From: Clostridiales bacterium
GTDB taxonomy: Bacteria; Bacillota; Clostridia; Oscillospirales; Oscillospiraceae
Reading direction: 5' to 3'
DNA length: 46,198 bases
NCBI GenBank assembly: GCA_022785125.1
Contig: JALFRA010000028.1
Location: forward strand, 1 to 46,198
Positions 7,891-16,184 of this stretch are shown piece after piece. The notes below the pieces were generated by a model that had not been told where the DNA came from, ran no database searches, and saw only the letters and a program-made list of their open reading frames with translations. Position 1 is the first letter of the stretch; each line of letters starts with the position of its first letter. The translations under genes and the position numbers were made by a program.

Positions 7891-7998
7891 GGAAGGTCAA
7901 GGGGGCAGATGGAAGATTCGGGCCCGCCGGTGGGAAGACAGCACCGATTGAAATCTGTAACCAGCGGCAGAAGAGAGACAGCCGATAGGGCAACAGGA

Positions 7999-8760
7999 TC
8001 AAGGCATCTGCTCCCACCGGCAGCCACGGGCCTGTCCTGTGATGGTGCCCAGGCAGTCCAGATGATCTTCCTCCGTCACCTGGAGGTCGGGATAAGCCAG
8101 ACTGGGGGCCAGCAGCCGCGTGACGCCCCTGCGGCGGCAGAGCCGCCGGAGAAGGACTTCCTGATTATAGAGATATACGCCGTATTCCTGCGCGTTAGGA
8201 GGGCGCTGGGCGCACAACAGAACGGCGCCGGAGGGGTACACCGGTTCCATGCTGCCGTCGTTAAGAAGGACTGCAAAGTCCGCTTCCCGGGCGGCTTCAT
8301 CCACTTCCGGGATCAGGACGGCCCGGACCGGCGGGGCGCCGGTGGCACCAGTGGTATAACAGAAGGTACGTTTTACCGATACGGTTCCGATGGATTTGAC
8401 GCTGGCAGCGCTCATCAGAGCCAACATGACCCCAGCTGTTCGCCGGCGCTGGGGTTCCAGCCGCCGCAGCGCCAGCAGTAAACGCAGCTCCTCCGGAGAG
8501 AGCAGAACCACGCCGTCCTGGCTATTGGCAGTGACGCAGCATTCCGGAGGCAGCTCGTCATCCAACAGATAGCGGATAGGTACCCTCAGCACCCGGGTGA
8601 TCCGATCCATAGGCCCAATCGCCGGATTTTTCGTCTGTCCCGACAAAATTTTATTCAGCGTACCTAAAGGTACGCCGGACAGGCGGGAGATATCCTCCGA
8701 CGTCAAGTGGCGCAGTTTTTTTACATAAGCCAGCTTTTCCACCATCAGAGACATGGGCAC
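7999..8760 (-). CDS. XRE-type regulator with S24 (LexA/CI-like) C-terminal domain
   Basis: The 253-residue protein has an N-terminal helix-turn-helix (about residues 8-65, SEDISRLSGVPLGTLNKILSGQ), a middle linker and a C-terminal S24-peptidase-like domain (from about residue 150). NDGSMEPVYPSGAVLL carries the catalytic-type Ser of the family. The position expected for the catalytic Lys (VKRF in LexA) reads LLRRL, with Arg in place of Lys, so self-cleavage may be lost. Such proteins repress stress or prophage genes, but no prophage is present. A GGAGG lies a few bases before the ATG at 8760. A nested ATG at 8754 is an alternative. Confidence 0.85.
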   Translation of the reverse strand: MPMSLMVEKLAYVKKLRHLTSEDISRLSGVPLGTLNKILSGQTKNPAIGPMDRITRVLRVPIRYLLDDELPPECCVTANSQDGVVLLSPEELRLLLALRRLEPQRRRTAGVMLALMSAASVKSIGTVSVKRTFCYTTGATGAPPVRAVLIPEVDEAAREADFAVLLNDGSMEPVYPSGAVLLCAQRPPNAQEYGVYLYNQEVLLRRLCRRRGVTRLLAPSLAYPDLQVTEEDHLDCLGTITGQARGCRWEQMP

Positions 8761-8776
8761 ACCTCCAGATAAACCC

Positions 8777-8808
8777 CCGACCGGATGCGGTCAAAACCTC
8801 CCGGTCGG
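8777..8808. promoter_or_regulatory. inverted repeat upstream of the XRE-S24 gene
   Basis: CCGACCGG and CCGGTCGG are separated by 16 bp within the divergent gap between the XRE-S24 gene and the DUF6514 gene, 17-48 bp from the XRE start. The position suits an autoregulatory operator or a leader hairpin. Function is inferred from position only. Confidence 0.35.
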
Positions 8809-8830
8809 TGGACAAAATAGTCTGTTGGCA

Positions 8831-8859
8831 TTGACAATTTATGCGGAATACATTATATA
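8831..8859 (+). promoter_or_regulatory. sigma-70 promoter for the DUF6514 gene
   Basis: A perfect TTGACA is followed after 17 nt by TATATA. The start site would be about 8866, giving an unusually long AT-rich leader of about 160 nt before the gene at 9027, in which I see no ORF or strong hairpin. Confidence 0.6.
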
Positions 8860-9026
8860 GAGTATGCAGAGGGGCAAAAATACAAGATATAGAAACAGAG
8901 AGGAGAGAATGTGGAAAATTATTGCAATCAACAGTATAATACTTTTTAGTAGGGAAAAAGAGCGAAACGTGTCGTGAAACGGTGAAATTGTAACAAATAT
9001 CAGAGAAAATGAGGAGAGAGGAAATC

Positions 9027-9233
9027 ATGGGCAATCACAATATGGAGTATCGTGTATATCTGGATAGAGCTTCCCGCCCCCAGATGTATGGGATCCGGAC
9101 TCACAACGGAATCTGTGTGGGACGGATTTCCACCGATTTTCAGGAAGTCAACCGGCTGGCCGAGTGCTGCAACAATGCCAGTCTGTCTCCGGTTCACCTT
9201 GCTGATGTTGTAGAAGATTTTCGACGCTCCTGA
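9027..9233 (+). CDS. DUF6514 family protein
   Basis: The 68-residue cytoplasmic protein has the pattern YGIRTHNGICVGRISTDF followed by NRLAECCNNASLSPVHLADV, which fits the short clostridial DUF6514 family of unknown function. The start at 9027 is preferred over an ATG at 9009 because GAGGAGAGAGG lies just upstream. It stands alone between a clear promoter and a strong terminator, so it is a single-gene unit. Confidence 0.7.
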   Translation: MGNHNMEYRVYLDRASRPQMYGIRTHNGICVGRISTDFQEVNRLAECCNNASLSPVHLADVVEDFRRS

Positions 9234-9320
9234 AGGGAAGAAAATGGATCCAAATACTTGACCGGCGCACCGGAATCCGGTAAACTGAGACCGGCAAACG
9301 GCAATCGAGTCAAGCAGAGT

Positions 9321-9348
9321 AAAAAGCCACCCGCCAGGGTGGCTTTTT
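9321..9348 (+). terminator. intrinsic terminator
   Basis: A 12-bp stem AAAAAGCCACCC / GGGTGGCTTTTT with a GCCA loop ends in a T-run. It closes the DUF6514 unit 27 bp before the permease gene. Confidence 0.85.
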
Positions 9349-9375
9349 CGTTGTGCTTAAAGGGGGAGAAGAAGC

Positions 9376-10518
9376 ATGGAGCAAACGCAGAAAAAGTGCG
9401 GCCTGTCCCGCTTCTGGAAGCGGGAGCCGGTGCTGTGTATCGCTGCGGTATGCGCGGCGGCCTCCGTTTTCCTGAATCCGCCATCGGCGGACTATCTCAA
9501 TTTTATCGACTGGCGGGTGCTCAGTCTGCTGTTCTGCCTGATGGCAGTAGTGGCTGGGTTGCAGGAGTGCGGCGTGTTTGCAGTACTGGCCCAGCGGCTG
9601 CTGGCCGGCGAGCGGCGGATGCGGTTTGTGACCCTGGCGCTGGTATTGCTGCCTTTCTTTGTGTCCATGCTGGTAACCAACGATGTGGCACTCATTACAT
9701 TTGTGCCTTTTGCGGTGCTGGTGCTGGGACTCATTGGCCGGACGGAACGGCTGATCTACATTGTGGTGCTCCAGACCATTGCCGCCAATCTGGGGAGTAT
9801 GGCCACCCCGGTGGGCAACCCTCAGAACCTGTATCTTTATGCCAACTATGAGCTGACTGCCGGTCAGTTCTTTGCCACCATGGTGCCCCTTACCCTGATC
9901 AGTCTGGCGGGGCTGGTGATTGCGGCCCTGTGTGTCAAACCGGAGGGGATTCGGGTCACCTTTTCGGAAAAAGCATCCATCCGCAGTCCTGGGCGGTTGG
10001 GACTAATGGTGGGACTGTTTGTGCTGTGCCTGCTCTCGGTGTTCCGGGTGCTGCCCTATCCGGCCCTGCTGGCTGTGGTGGTGTCAGGGATGCTGATCTT
10101 TGACCGTCCCCTGTTTCGAAAAGTGGACTACGGCCTGCTGGCTACCTTCTTTTGCTTCTTCCTTTTTGCGGGCAATGTGGGAGCCTGCGCCCCCGTACGG
10201 GAGGCACTGACGGCGGTAATGGAGCAGAACACTGCCCTGGCCTCCGGCGTTACCAGCCAGGTCATCAGCAATGTGCCGGCAGCGGTGCTGCTGTCCAACT
10301 TTACCACCGACTGGCATGGTTTGCTTGTCGGCACCAACATCGGCGGTCTGGGTACTCCCATTGCCTCCCTGGCCAGCCTGATCTCCATGAAAGCCTATCT
10401 CAAGTCCCCCGGCGCCAGTGCCGGCCGCTATCTGCTGGCGTTTACCCTGGCCAATGTGGCAGCCCTTGCCATTTTGGCGGGCAGCGTCATGCTGATGGGG
10501 CTAATTTTTCCCGGATAA
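9376..10518 (+). CDS. SLC13 / ArsB-type ion transporter permease
   Basis: The 380-residue polytopic membrane protein has about ten hydrophobic segments. Two repeated family signatures are visible: VTNDVALITFVPF with NLGSMATPVGNPQNL in the first half, and SQVISNVPAAVLLSNF with GTNIGGLGTPIASLASL in the second. These are the re-entrant loops of the ion transporter superfamily (citrate/dicarboxylate, NhaD, ArsB). Substrate is not determinable; a di- or tricarboxylate or an oxyanion is possible. A ribosome site AGGGGGAG precedes the ATG. It appears monocistronic. Confidence 0.85.
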   Translation: MEQTQKKCGLSRFWKREPVLCIAAVCAAASVFLNPPSADYLNFIDWRVLSLLFCLMAVVAGLQECGVFAVLAQRLLAGERRMRFVTLALVLLPFFVSMLVTNDVALITFVPFAVLVLGLIGRTERLIYIVVLQTIAANLGSMATPVGNPQNLYLYANYELTAGQFFATMVPLTLISLAGLVIAALCVKPEGIRVTFSEKASIRSPGRLGLMVGLFVLCLLSVFRVLPYPALLAVVVSGMLIFDRPLFRKVDYGLLATFFCFFLFAGNVGACAPVREALTAVMEQNTALASGVTSQVISNVPAAVLLSNFTTDWHGLLVGTNIGGLGTPIASLASLISMKAYLKSPGASAGRYLLAFTLANVAALAILAGSVMLMGLIFPG

Positions 10519-10552
10519 GCGAATTTTGAGCCCAATATGAGCGGATTGCGGC

Positions 10553-10581
10553 TTGTATTTGACGAAAAACCATAGTATAAT
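10553..10581 (+). promoter_or_regulatory. sigma-70 promoter for the radical-SAM pair
   Basis: TTGTAT, a 17-nt spacer and a perfect TATAAT lie 108 nt before the radical-SAM start. A second TTGACG at 10559 has wrong spacing to this -10. Confidence 0.5.
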
Positions 10582-10688
10582 AATATACTGCTTCTTTTGC
10601 GTATTACGGCGGGCCGGGGGAACCGGCAGCCTTGTTGGCCGGATCACCGGACCCGGCCTATATTCCATTAGAGAGGGTTCGGCATGAC

Positions 10689-12524
10689 ATGAATCGTACG
10701 TTGGAACATATCCTTCCCCGGGTGCAGAAGCCTGCACGCTATACCGGCGGTGAGTATAACGCGGTGGTGAAGGACCGGCGCCAAGTGGATGTGCGCTATG
10801 CGCTCTGCTTCCCGGATACCTATGAGATCGGAATGTCCAATCTGGGTATGCGTATCCTTTATGGGGTCATGAACCAGATGGACGGCGTCTGGTGCGAGCG
10901 GGTGTTCGCGCCCTGGGGCGATATGGAGGAGGAAATGCGCCGGGAGGGCATCCTGCTCTATGGCCTGGAGAGCGGCGACTCCATCGCGGATTTTGACCTG
11001 ATTGGGTTCTCCCTGGGCTATGAGATGGCATATACCAATGTGCTCAATATGCTGGATCTGGCCGGACTGCCCCTGCGCTCCGAGGAGCGCTACGGCCTGT
11101 CTCCCATTGTGATCGCCGGCGGCACCTGCGCCTACAATCCGGAGCCCCTGGCTCCATTCGTGGACATTTTTGTGCTGGGTGAGGGCGAGGACGTCAGCGT
11201 GGAGATCATTCAGCTCTATCGTAAGGCCCGGGAGGAGTGCTGGAGCAAGGATGAATTCCTGGCTGCCGCCGCTCAGATCCCCGGCCTGTATGTGCCCTCC
11301 CTCTATGAGGTATCTTACCGTTCTGACGGCACCCTGGAGCGGGTGACCACCCGTGAGGGCGCCCCTGCTGTGGTGACCAAGCGGATCGTTCAGGACTTTG
11401 ATAAGAGCTACTTCCCCGTGAAGACCATTGTGCCCTCCACCGAGATCGTCCATGACCGGGTGATGTTGGAGCTGTTCCGGGGCTGTATCCGGGGCTGCCG
11501 GTTCTGCCAGGCGGGCTATGCCTACCGGCCGGTCCGGTCCCGTGACCCGGAGATCCTGCTGAAGCAGGGTATTGAGGCCTGCAAGGACTCCGGCTATCAG
11601 GAGATGACTTTGTCCTCACTGTCCACCAGCGATTACCGTCCTTTGGAGCACCTGTGCGACGGGCTGCTGGACTGGTGTGAGCCCAACCGGGTGTCCCTGT
11701 CCCTGCCCTCTCTGCGGGCGGACAACTTCTCCCTGGGGCTGATGGAGCGGGTGCAGCACGTCCGTAAGTCAGGACTCACCTTCGCCCCTGAGGCGGGCAC
11801 CCAGCGTCTGCGGGACGCCATCAACAAGAACGTTACCGAGGAGGACCTGCTGCGGTCCTGCCGTACCGCCTTTTCCGGCGGCTGGTCCAGCGTAAAGCTC
11901 TACTTCATGCTGGGCCTGCCCACCGAGACTGACGAGGATGTGCTGGGCATTGCCGACCTGGCGGAGAAGGTATATAAGACCTGGAAGGAGGTCACCCCCA
12001 ACCCCAGGCGGGGCGTGACCATCACCGTGTCCACCGCCTGGTTCGTGCCCAAGCCCCACACCGCCTTCCAGTGGGAGCCTCAGATCACCATGGAGGAGTA
12101 TCAGCGCCGGGTGAAGCTGCTGCGGGAGCATATGAAGGGCCGGTCCATCAAGTACAACTGGCACGATTCCCAGACCAGCTTCCTGGAAGCGGTCTTTGCC
12201 CGGGGCGACCGGAAGGTGGCCGACGTCATTGAGACCGCCTGGCGGCAGGGCGCCAAGTTTGACGCCTGGAGCGAGTATTTTGACTTTGATCGCTGGCTGG
12301 CCGCCTTTGAGGCCTGCGGCGTGGACCCCGCTTTTTATGCCAATCGGACCCGTGAGAAGGACGAGCTGCTGCCCTGGGATGTGACCAGCGTGGGCGTGAC
12401 CAAGCACTTCCTGTGGCGGGAGCGGGAGCGGGCCTATGAGGCGGTCATTACCCCCGACTGCCGGGTCCAGTGCACCGGCTGCGGGGCCAATCAGCTCTAT
12501 CCGGGAGGGAAATGTGATGCATAG
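10689..12524 (+). CDS. TIGR03960 family B12-binding-domain radical SAM protein
   Basis: The 611-residue protein has an N-terminal cobalamin-binding-like domain (about residues 30-190, YEIGMSNLGMRILYG, ADFDLIGFSLGYEMAYTN) and a radical SAM core with ELFRGCIRGCRFC near residue 260. That is the Cx3Cx2C cluster that binds 4Fe-4S and SAM. The C-terminus adds CRVQCTGCGA, a further cysteine cluster. The family is strongly associated with the TIGR03936 protein that follows, with an 8-nt overlap. Its reaction is unknown; tRNA or ribosome-associated modification has been suggested. The start at 10689 is in poor spacing to AGAGAGGG, and an overlapping minimal frame ATGACATGA precedes it. Confidence 0.92.
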   Translation: MNRTLEHILPRVQKPARYTGGEYNAVVKDRRQVDVRYALCFPDTYEIGMSNLGMRILYGVMNQMDGVWCERVFAPWGDMEEEMRREGILLYGLESGDSIADFDLIGFSLGYEMAYTNVLNMLDLAGLPLRSEERYGLSPIVIAGGTCAYNPEPLAPFVDIFVLGEGEDVSVEIIQLYRKAREECWSKDEFLAAAAQIPGLYVPSLYEVSYRSDGTLERVTTREGAPAVVTKRIVQDFDKSYFPVKTIVPSTEIVHDRVMLELFRGCIRGCRFCQAGYAYRPVRSRDPEILLKQGIEACKDSGYQEMTLSSLSTSDYRPLEHLCDGLLDWCEPNRVSLSLPSLRADNFSLGLMERVQHVRKSGLTFAPEAGTQRLRDAINKNVTEEDLLRSCRTAFSGGWSSVKLYFMLGLPTETDEDVLGIADLAEKVYKTWKEVTPNPRRGVTITVSTAWFVPKPHTAFQWEPQITMEEYQRRVKLLREHMKGRSIKYNWHDSQTSFLEAVFARGDRKVADVIETAWRQGAKFDAWSEYFDFDRWLAAFEACGVDPAFYANRTREKDELLPWDVTSVGVTKHFLWRERERAYEAVITPDCRVQCTGCGANQLYPGGKCDA

Positions 12525-13176
12525 ACTGGCATTTAGCAAGGCGGATACCGCCAAATTCATTTCCCACCTGGATCTGATGCGTACCTTCCAGCGGTCTTTC
12601 CTGCGGGCGGGTATCCACATTAAGCACACCGAGGGTTTTAATCCTCACGCCTTCGTCTCTATCCCTCTGCCCCTGTCGGTGGGCTACTCCAGCAGCTGTG
12701 AAGTGCTGGAGTGTCAGGTGCTGGATACGCCCCTGGAGGAAGTTCCCCAGCGGATGAACGCCGCCCTGCCCGCCGGTATCACCGTCCAGCGGTGCTATGA
12801 GGGCGTACGGCCGGTGAAGGAGCTGTACTACGTCAACTATATCGTCACCCTGGAGTATGAGGCCGGAGCTCCCTTTGGGGCGGAATCCGCCATCCGGGGC
12901 CTGCTCAGCCGGGACAGCCTGGTGATGGAAAAAAAGAGCAAGAAGGCCAAGGCCGGCAAGGTGGAGGTGGATCTGATCCCCCTCATTGCCAAGGCGACCG
13001 TGGAGGAGCGGCGGGACACCATCGCTCTGGACCTGATCCTGAAGGCCCAGAATCCGGGCCTGAATCCCGAGCTCATCGTGTCGGCCATCCGTACCTACTG
13101 TCCCGACGCCGCCCCCGATTATGCGGTGTTCCACCGCCGGGCAGTTCTGGATGAGCAGTTCCAGCCTTGGGAGTAA
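12517..13176 (+). CDS. TIGR03936 family radical SAM-associated protein (DUF2344)
   Basis: The 219-residue protein begins HRLAFSKADTAKFISHLDLMRTFQRSFLRAG and contains EGFNPHAFVSIPLPLSVGYSS, typical of the DUF2344/TIGR03936 family. The start at 12517 overlaps the upstream stop by 8 nt and has GGAGGG upstream, so translation is coupled. The pair is normally followed by ribonuclease E/G and ribosomal protein L21 genes in Clostridia (family knowledge). Here a strong terminator follows instead, so the cluster is cut short. It probably acts with its partner; the substrate is unknown. Confidence 0.92.
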   Translation: MHRLAFSKADTAKFISHLDLMRTFQRSFLRAGIHIKHTEGFNPHAFVSIPLPLSVGYSSSCEVLECQVLDTPLEEVPQRMNAALPAGITVQRCYEGVRPVKELYYVNYIVTLEYEAGAPFGAESAIRGLLSRDSLVMEKKSKKAKAGKVEVDLIPLIAKATVEERRDTIALDLILKAQNPGLNPELIVSAIRTYCPDAAPDYAVFHRRAVLDEQFQPWE

Positions 13177-13190
13177 TTGTATCAAAAGGG

Positions 13191-13228
13191 AAGGGACTTT
13201 CCGCGCTTGGGCGGAAAGTCCCTTTTTT
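13191..13228 (+). terminator. intrinsic terminator
   Basis: A 14-bp perfect stem (AAGGGACTTTCCGC arm, 6-nt loop) is followed by TTTTTT. It ends the TIGR03960/TIGR03936 operon. Confidence 0.9.
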
Positions 13229-13241
13229 GAAGGAGGAAGAA

Positions 13242-13271
13242 TTGACAAAGAGTATGGGCCGGGACTACAAT
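13242..13271 (+). promoter_or_regulatory. promoter for the LrgA/LrgB operon
   Basis: A perfect TTGACA is followed after 18 nt by TACAAT, 65 bp before the CidA/LrgA gene. Confidence 0.6.
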
Positions 13272-13335
13272 GAGGCCTGTTGTACCGGGCATACTGTGCC
13301 GGTGCGGAAATCCCTGAAGCGAGGCGAAGATATCA

Positions 13336-13701
13336 ATGAAAATACTGTGTCAATTTGGTGTGATCTTCGGGGTATGCTGGGTGAGCCAGATCCTGGAGCG
13401 CCTGCTGCCCTTTCCTTTTCCGGCCAGCGTGATCGGTATGGTGCTGCTCTTTGTGCTGCTGGCTGCCGGCGTGCTGAAGCTGGAGCACGTCCGGGAGAAG
13501 GCTGACTTCCTGCTGGCCAACATGGCCTTCTTTTTTCTGCCGGCCGGTGTCAGCGTCATGAACTACTTTGATGTATTGAGCAGTGCGTTGGTACCCCTGC
13601 TGGTGATCTGTCTGGTGACCACAGTGCTGGTATTCGGCGCCACCGCGTTGAGCATCAAGCTGACCCTGCGGCTGATGGGAAGGGGGAAGAGTCATGGTTG
13701 A
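13336..13701 (+). CDS. CidA/LrgA family holin-like membrane protein
   Basis: The 121-residue protein has four membrane segments and the family signature FPFPASVIGMVLLFVLL near residue 27, followed by FLLANMAFFFLPAGVSVMNY. LrgA/CidA proteins modulate murein hydrolase activity and cell lysis or export small metabolites such as pyruvate in some bacteria. The next gene begins 8 nt inside its stop and encodes the LrgB partner. The ribosome site is weak (GAGGCGAAG). Confidence 0.9.
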   Translation: MKILCQFGVIFGVCWVSQILERLLPFPFPASVIGMVLLFVLLAAGVLKLEHVREKADFLLANMAFFFLPAGVSVMNYFDVLSSALVPLLVICLVTTVLVFGATALSIKLTLRLMGRGKSHG

Positions 13702-14374
13702 GTGGACCAATTCTCCTTTCTTCGGGGTTGCCATTAGTGTATTGGCCTTTTGGATCGGCGTCAAGATCCAGAAAAAGACGGGCCTGGTGGTATGCAATCC
13801 ACTGCTCATCGGCGTGATTCTGGTGATTGGCCTGCTGCTGGCGTTGGGGATTCCCTACGAGTACTATGACCAGGGTGGCAGCCTCATCAATCTGTTCCTC
13901 TCTCCCGCCACTGCCTGTCTGGCCGTGGCCATCTATAGCAAAGTGCGGCTGCTGAAGGAGAACTGGCTGCCCATTCTGGTGGGCTGCGTGGTGGGCTCCC
14001 TGGTGTCTATGGGGAGCATTCTGGGACTGTGCCGCCTCTTTGGGCTGGATCAGGCCATGACGGCCTCCCTGCTGCCCAAGTCGGTGACGACCCCCATTGC
14101 GGTCAGCGTAGCCCAGGCCCACGGCGGAATTCCCTCCATCACCGTGGTGGCGGTGATCCTCACCGGCATTCTGGGCAGCATCCTGGCCCCCCTGCTGATC
14201 CGGCTGTTCCAGGTGAAAGACCCCATTGCTGCTGGACTGTCCATCGGGGCTTGCTCCCATGCTGTGGGTACCTCCAAGGCCCTGGAACTGGGCGAGACTG
14301 AGGGTGCTATGAGCGGTTTGGCTATTGGGGTATGCGGCCTGGTTACCGTGATCTTTTCCCTTATGATACTGTAA
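13694..14374 (+). CDS. LrgB/CidB family membrane protein
   Basis: The 226-residue protein has about six to seven membrane segments and the family motif LLPKSVTTPIAVSVAQAHGGIPSIT near residues 117-140, plus GLSIGACSHAVGTSKALELGE near 180-200. It overlaps the LrgA-like gene by 8 nt, and the two form the usual antiholin-like pair. A GGGAAGGGGGAAG ribosome site lies inside the end of the upstream gene. Its final 14 bp abut a degraded kinase fragment on the other strand. Confidence 0.92.
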   Translation: MVEWTNSPFFGVAISVLAFWIGVKIQKKTGLVVCNPLLIGVILVIGLLLALGIPYEYYDQGGSLINLFLSPATACLAVAIYSKVRLLKENWLPILVGCVVGSLVSMGSILGLCRLFGLDQAMTASLLPKSVTTPIAVSVAQAHGGIPSITVVAVILTGILGSILAPLLIRLFQVKDPIAAGLSIGACSHAVGTSKALELGETEGAMSGLAIGVCGLVTVIFSLMIL

Positions 14375-14558
14375 AAAGATGTGCGGCACAGCGCCCGACG
14401 ATCACACAGCCGCTCTTTTCTGCAAGCGCCTGGAGCACCTTTATCTGCTGTAAAAAAGCATACTCCGAAGCGGAGAACGACGGCTGGCCATCCGGTGAAA
14501 AGTCATTTAGTAACTGGTTGCCGCTTTCCGTGCATTTCCCTGCTGCTTTATAATACAT
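14361..14558 (-). pseudogene. fragment of a cytidylate-kinase-like gene
   Basis: The frame reads FSPDGQPSFSASEYAFLQQ, KVLQALAEK and CVIVGRCAAHLF. This matches the middle of the intact cytidylate-kinase-like protein at 33800-34393 (VFIAQAKVIKEAADRESC followed by VIVGRCADYIL). Both ends are missing: the P-loop N-terminus and everything after the GRC motif, which ends where lrgB stops. It is therefore a remnant of about 45 codons, not a gene. It is the third member of this family in the window. Confidence 0.65.
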
Positions 14559-14678
14559 TCTGTATAGACCGAGCAGTGAATGTACTATTGTTAAATTTTA
14601 TTTTACATTGACTTTTTTCGATTTGGAGTATATACTGGAGTACAGTTCGAATATAATAGATTTGGAGGGAGGAGTACG
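14375..14678. other. gap between lrgB and arsR
   Basis: About 300 bp. The left half holds the kinase remnant. The right half turns AT-rich and carries the arsR promoter. No other gene is seen. Confidence 0.5.
14608..14639 (+). promoter_or_regulatory. arsR promoter with overlapping operator-like palindrome
   Basis: TTGACT and TATACT are spaced by exactly 17 nt. The -10 lies within TGGAGTATATACTGGA (14624-14639), whose centre AGTATATACT is a perfect 10-bp palindrome. An operator covering the -10 is the expected arrangement for autorepression by an ArsR-family protein. Confidence 0.6.
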
Positions 14679-14990
14679 ATGCGCGACCACGCTGCGGATG
14701 CAAAGGTATTCAAAGCTTTCTGTGATGTGAACCGGCTGCAGATCTTGGAACTGCTGCGCAGCGGTGAGAAATGCTCCTGTGTCTTGCTGGAGGATTTGCA
14801 CATCAGTCAATCCACCTTGTCCTATCACATGAAGATTTTGTGCGATTCGGGTATCGTGGTTGGCCGGGCGGAAGGCAAATGGACATACTACGGGATCAGT
14901 GATGAAGGCAGCGCATACGCTAAAGAACTGTTGCAGATGCTGACCAGAAGGAATACTTGCGGCAGCAGTGACTGCGTCTGCCGGACATAA
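14679..14990 (+). CDS. ArsR/SmtB family metal(loid)-responsive repressor
   Basis: The 103-residue winged-helix protein has the segment FKAFCDVNRLQILELLRSG. A cysteine pair CSC sits at the usual ELCVCDL metal-site position (GEKCSCVLLEDL), followed by the recognition helix SQSTLSYHMKIL. The C-terminus adds TCGSSDCVCRT, possibly a second thiol site. It should release DNA on binding As(III) or a soft metal. It has its own promoter and terminator and precedes a permease, a typical resistance or homeostasis layout. Confidence 0.88.
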   Translation: MRDHAADAKVFKAFCDVNRLQILELLRSGEKCSCVLLEDLHISQSTLSYHMKILCDSGIVVGRAEGKWTYYGISDEGSAYAKELLQMLTRRNTCGSSDCVCRT

Positions 14991-15018
14991 AAGCCATCGG
15001 TGGGACGATGGCTTTTAT
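14987..15018 (+). terminator. hairpin between arsR and permease
   Basis: ATAAAAGCCATCG and CGATGGCTTTTAT flank a 6-nt loop. The T-run is moderate, so partial read-through into the permease is plausible. Confidence 0.7.
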
Positions 15019-15075
15019 TCAAAAGATTAAATCGAAAAAATTAGAACTGTTTGTCCGGAGAAAGGAGAACGCTTT

Positions 15076-16089
15076 ATGGAAGTGATTCATACAATTTGGC
15101 TGTTCTTCCAGGATCAGATCCTTGGAATGAAATGGCTGAATGCCCTGATCGGTGATGCTCTGACTGCCATAGGTCTATCCCTTGACAGCGTCATCGGCGG
15201 GGGGCTGCAATTTTTTATCTATGACACCATTAAAATCTTTATTTTGCTCTCGGTACTGATCTTTGGCATTTCTTACATTCAGAGTTATTTTCCGCCGGAG
15301 CGCACCAAGAAGATTCTGGGGCGGTTTCACGGTATCGGCGCAAACTCAGCTGCGGCCCTGCTGGGTACAGTGACGCCTTTTTGCTCCTGCTCCTCTATTC
15401 CCATCTTTATGGGTTTTACCAGCGCGGGGCTGCCGGTGGGCGTGACCTTTTCCTTCCTGATTTCTTCCCCCATGGTTGATCTGGGTTCTCTGGTGCTTTT
15501 GATGAGCATTTTCGGCACCAAAGTTGCGGTCATCTATGTGGTCCTCGGTCTGGTGATCGCTGTTGTTGGCGGCACCTTGTTGGAAAGATTCAGGATGGAG
15601 CGTTATGTGGAGGATTTTATCAAAAACGCCCCGCACATGGACGCAGATGGTCAGGAGTTGACCTGCCGCGATCGGGTCTGGTTTGCCAAAGAACAGCTGC
15701 TGGGAACCATCAAGAAGGTTGCCCCTTATATCTTTATCGGTGTAGGTATCGGCGCCTTTATCCACAATGTGGTTCCCCAGGAGTGGGTGGAGATGGTTCT
15801 GGGCAGCGACAATCCTGTTGCCGTTATCCTGGCCACTCTGGTGGGCGTTCCTATGTATGCTGATATCTTTGGGACGATCCCTGTGGCGGAGAGCCTGCTG
15901 TTCAAGGGTGCCGGCCTGGGTACGATCCTGTCGTTTATGATGGCTGTTACCACTTTGAGTATTCCGTCCATGATCATGCTGAAAAAGGCGGTAAAGCCTA
16001 AACTGCTGGCTACCTTTATCGCCATTTGCACCGCGGGCATCATCATCGTGGGCTATTTTTTCAATGCGATCCAGTTCCTGCTGGTTTAG
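15076..16089 (+). CDS. permease of the DUF318 / ArsP-like family
   Basis: The 337-residue polytopic protein has about eight to ten membrane segments. The family signature TPFCSCSSIPIFMGF near residue 99 contains a conserved CSC, and LVGVPMYADIFGTIP lies near 260. Relatives include the organoarsenical efflux permease ArsP and uncharacterised metal permeases. The arsR gene upstream and a thioredoxin-like gene downstream with the same order are typical of this family. AAAGGAG precedes the ATG. Substrate (methylated arsenical, other metalloid or thiol compound) is inferred. Confidence 0.88.
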   Translation: MEVIHTIWLFFQDQILGMKWLNALIGDALTAIGLSLDSVIGGGLQFFIYDTIKIFILLSVLIFGISYIQSYFPPERTKKILGRFHGIGANSAAALLGTVTPFCSCSSIPIFMGFTSAGLPVGVTFSFLISSPMVDLGSLVLLMSIFGTKVAVIYVVLGLVIAVVGGTLLERFRMERYVEDFIKNAPHMDADGQELTCRDRVWFAKEQLLGTIKKVAPYIFIGVGIGAFIHNVVPQEWVEMVLGSDNPVAVILATLVGVPMYADIFGTIPVAESLLFKGAGLGTILSFMMAVTTLSIPSMIMLKKAVKPKLLATFIAICTAGIIIVGYFFNAIQFLLV

Positions 16090-16184
16090 GAAACAAGAAG
16101 GATCCAGCGCCATGTGGATTTGGATGTTGCGGATTGGATGTGAACCAGTCTGCTTCACATTTATTTGATTTGGAGGTATTTGCA

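Noticed and set aside
8658-8675. Palindrome GCGTACC-TAAA-GGTACGC inside the XRE-S24 gene
   Set aside because: It lies within conserved helix-turn-helix codons, so coding constraint is the simpler explanation, although an internal operator is not excluded.
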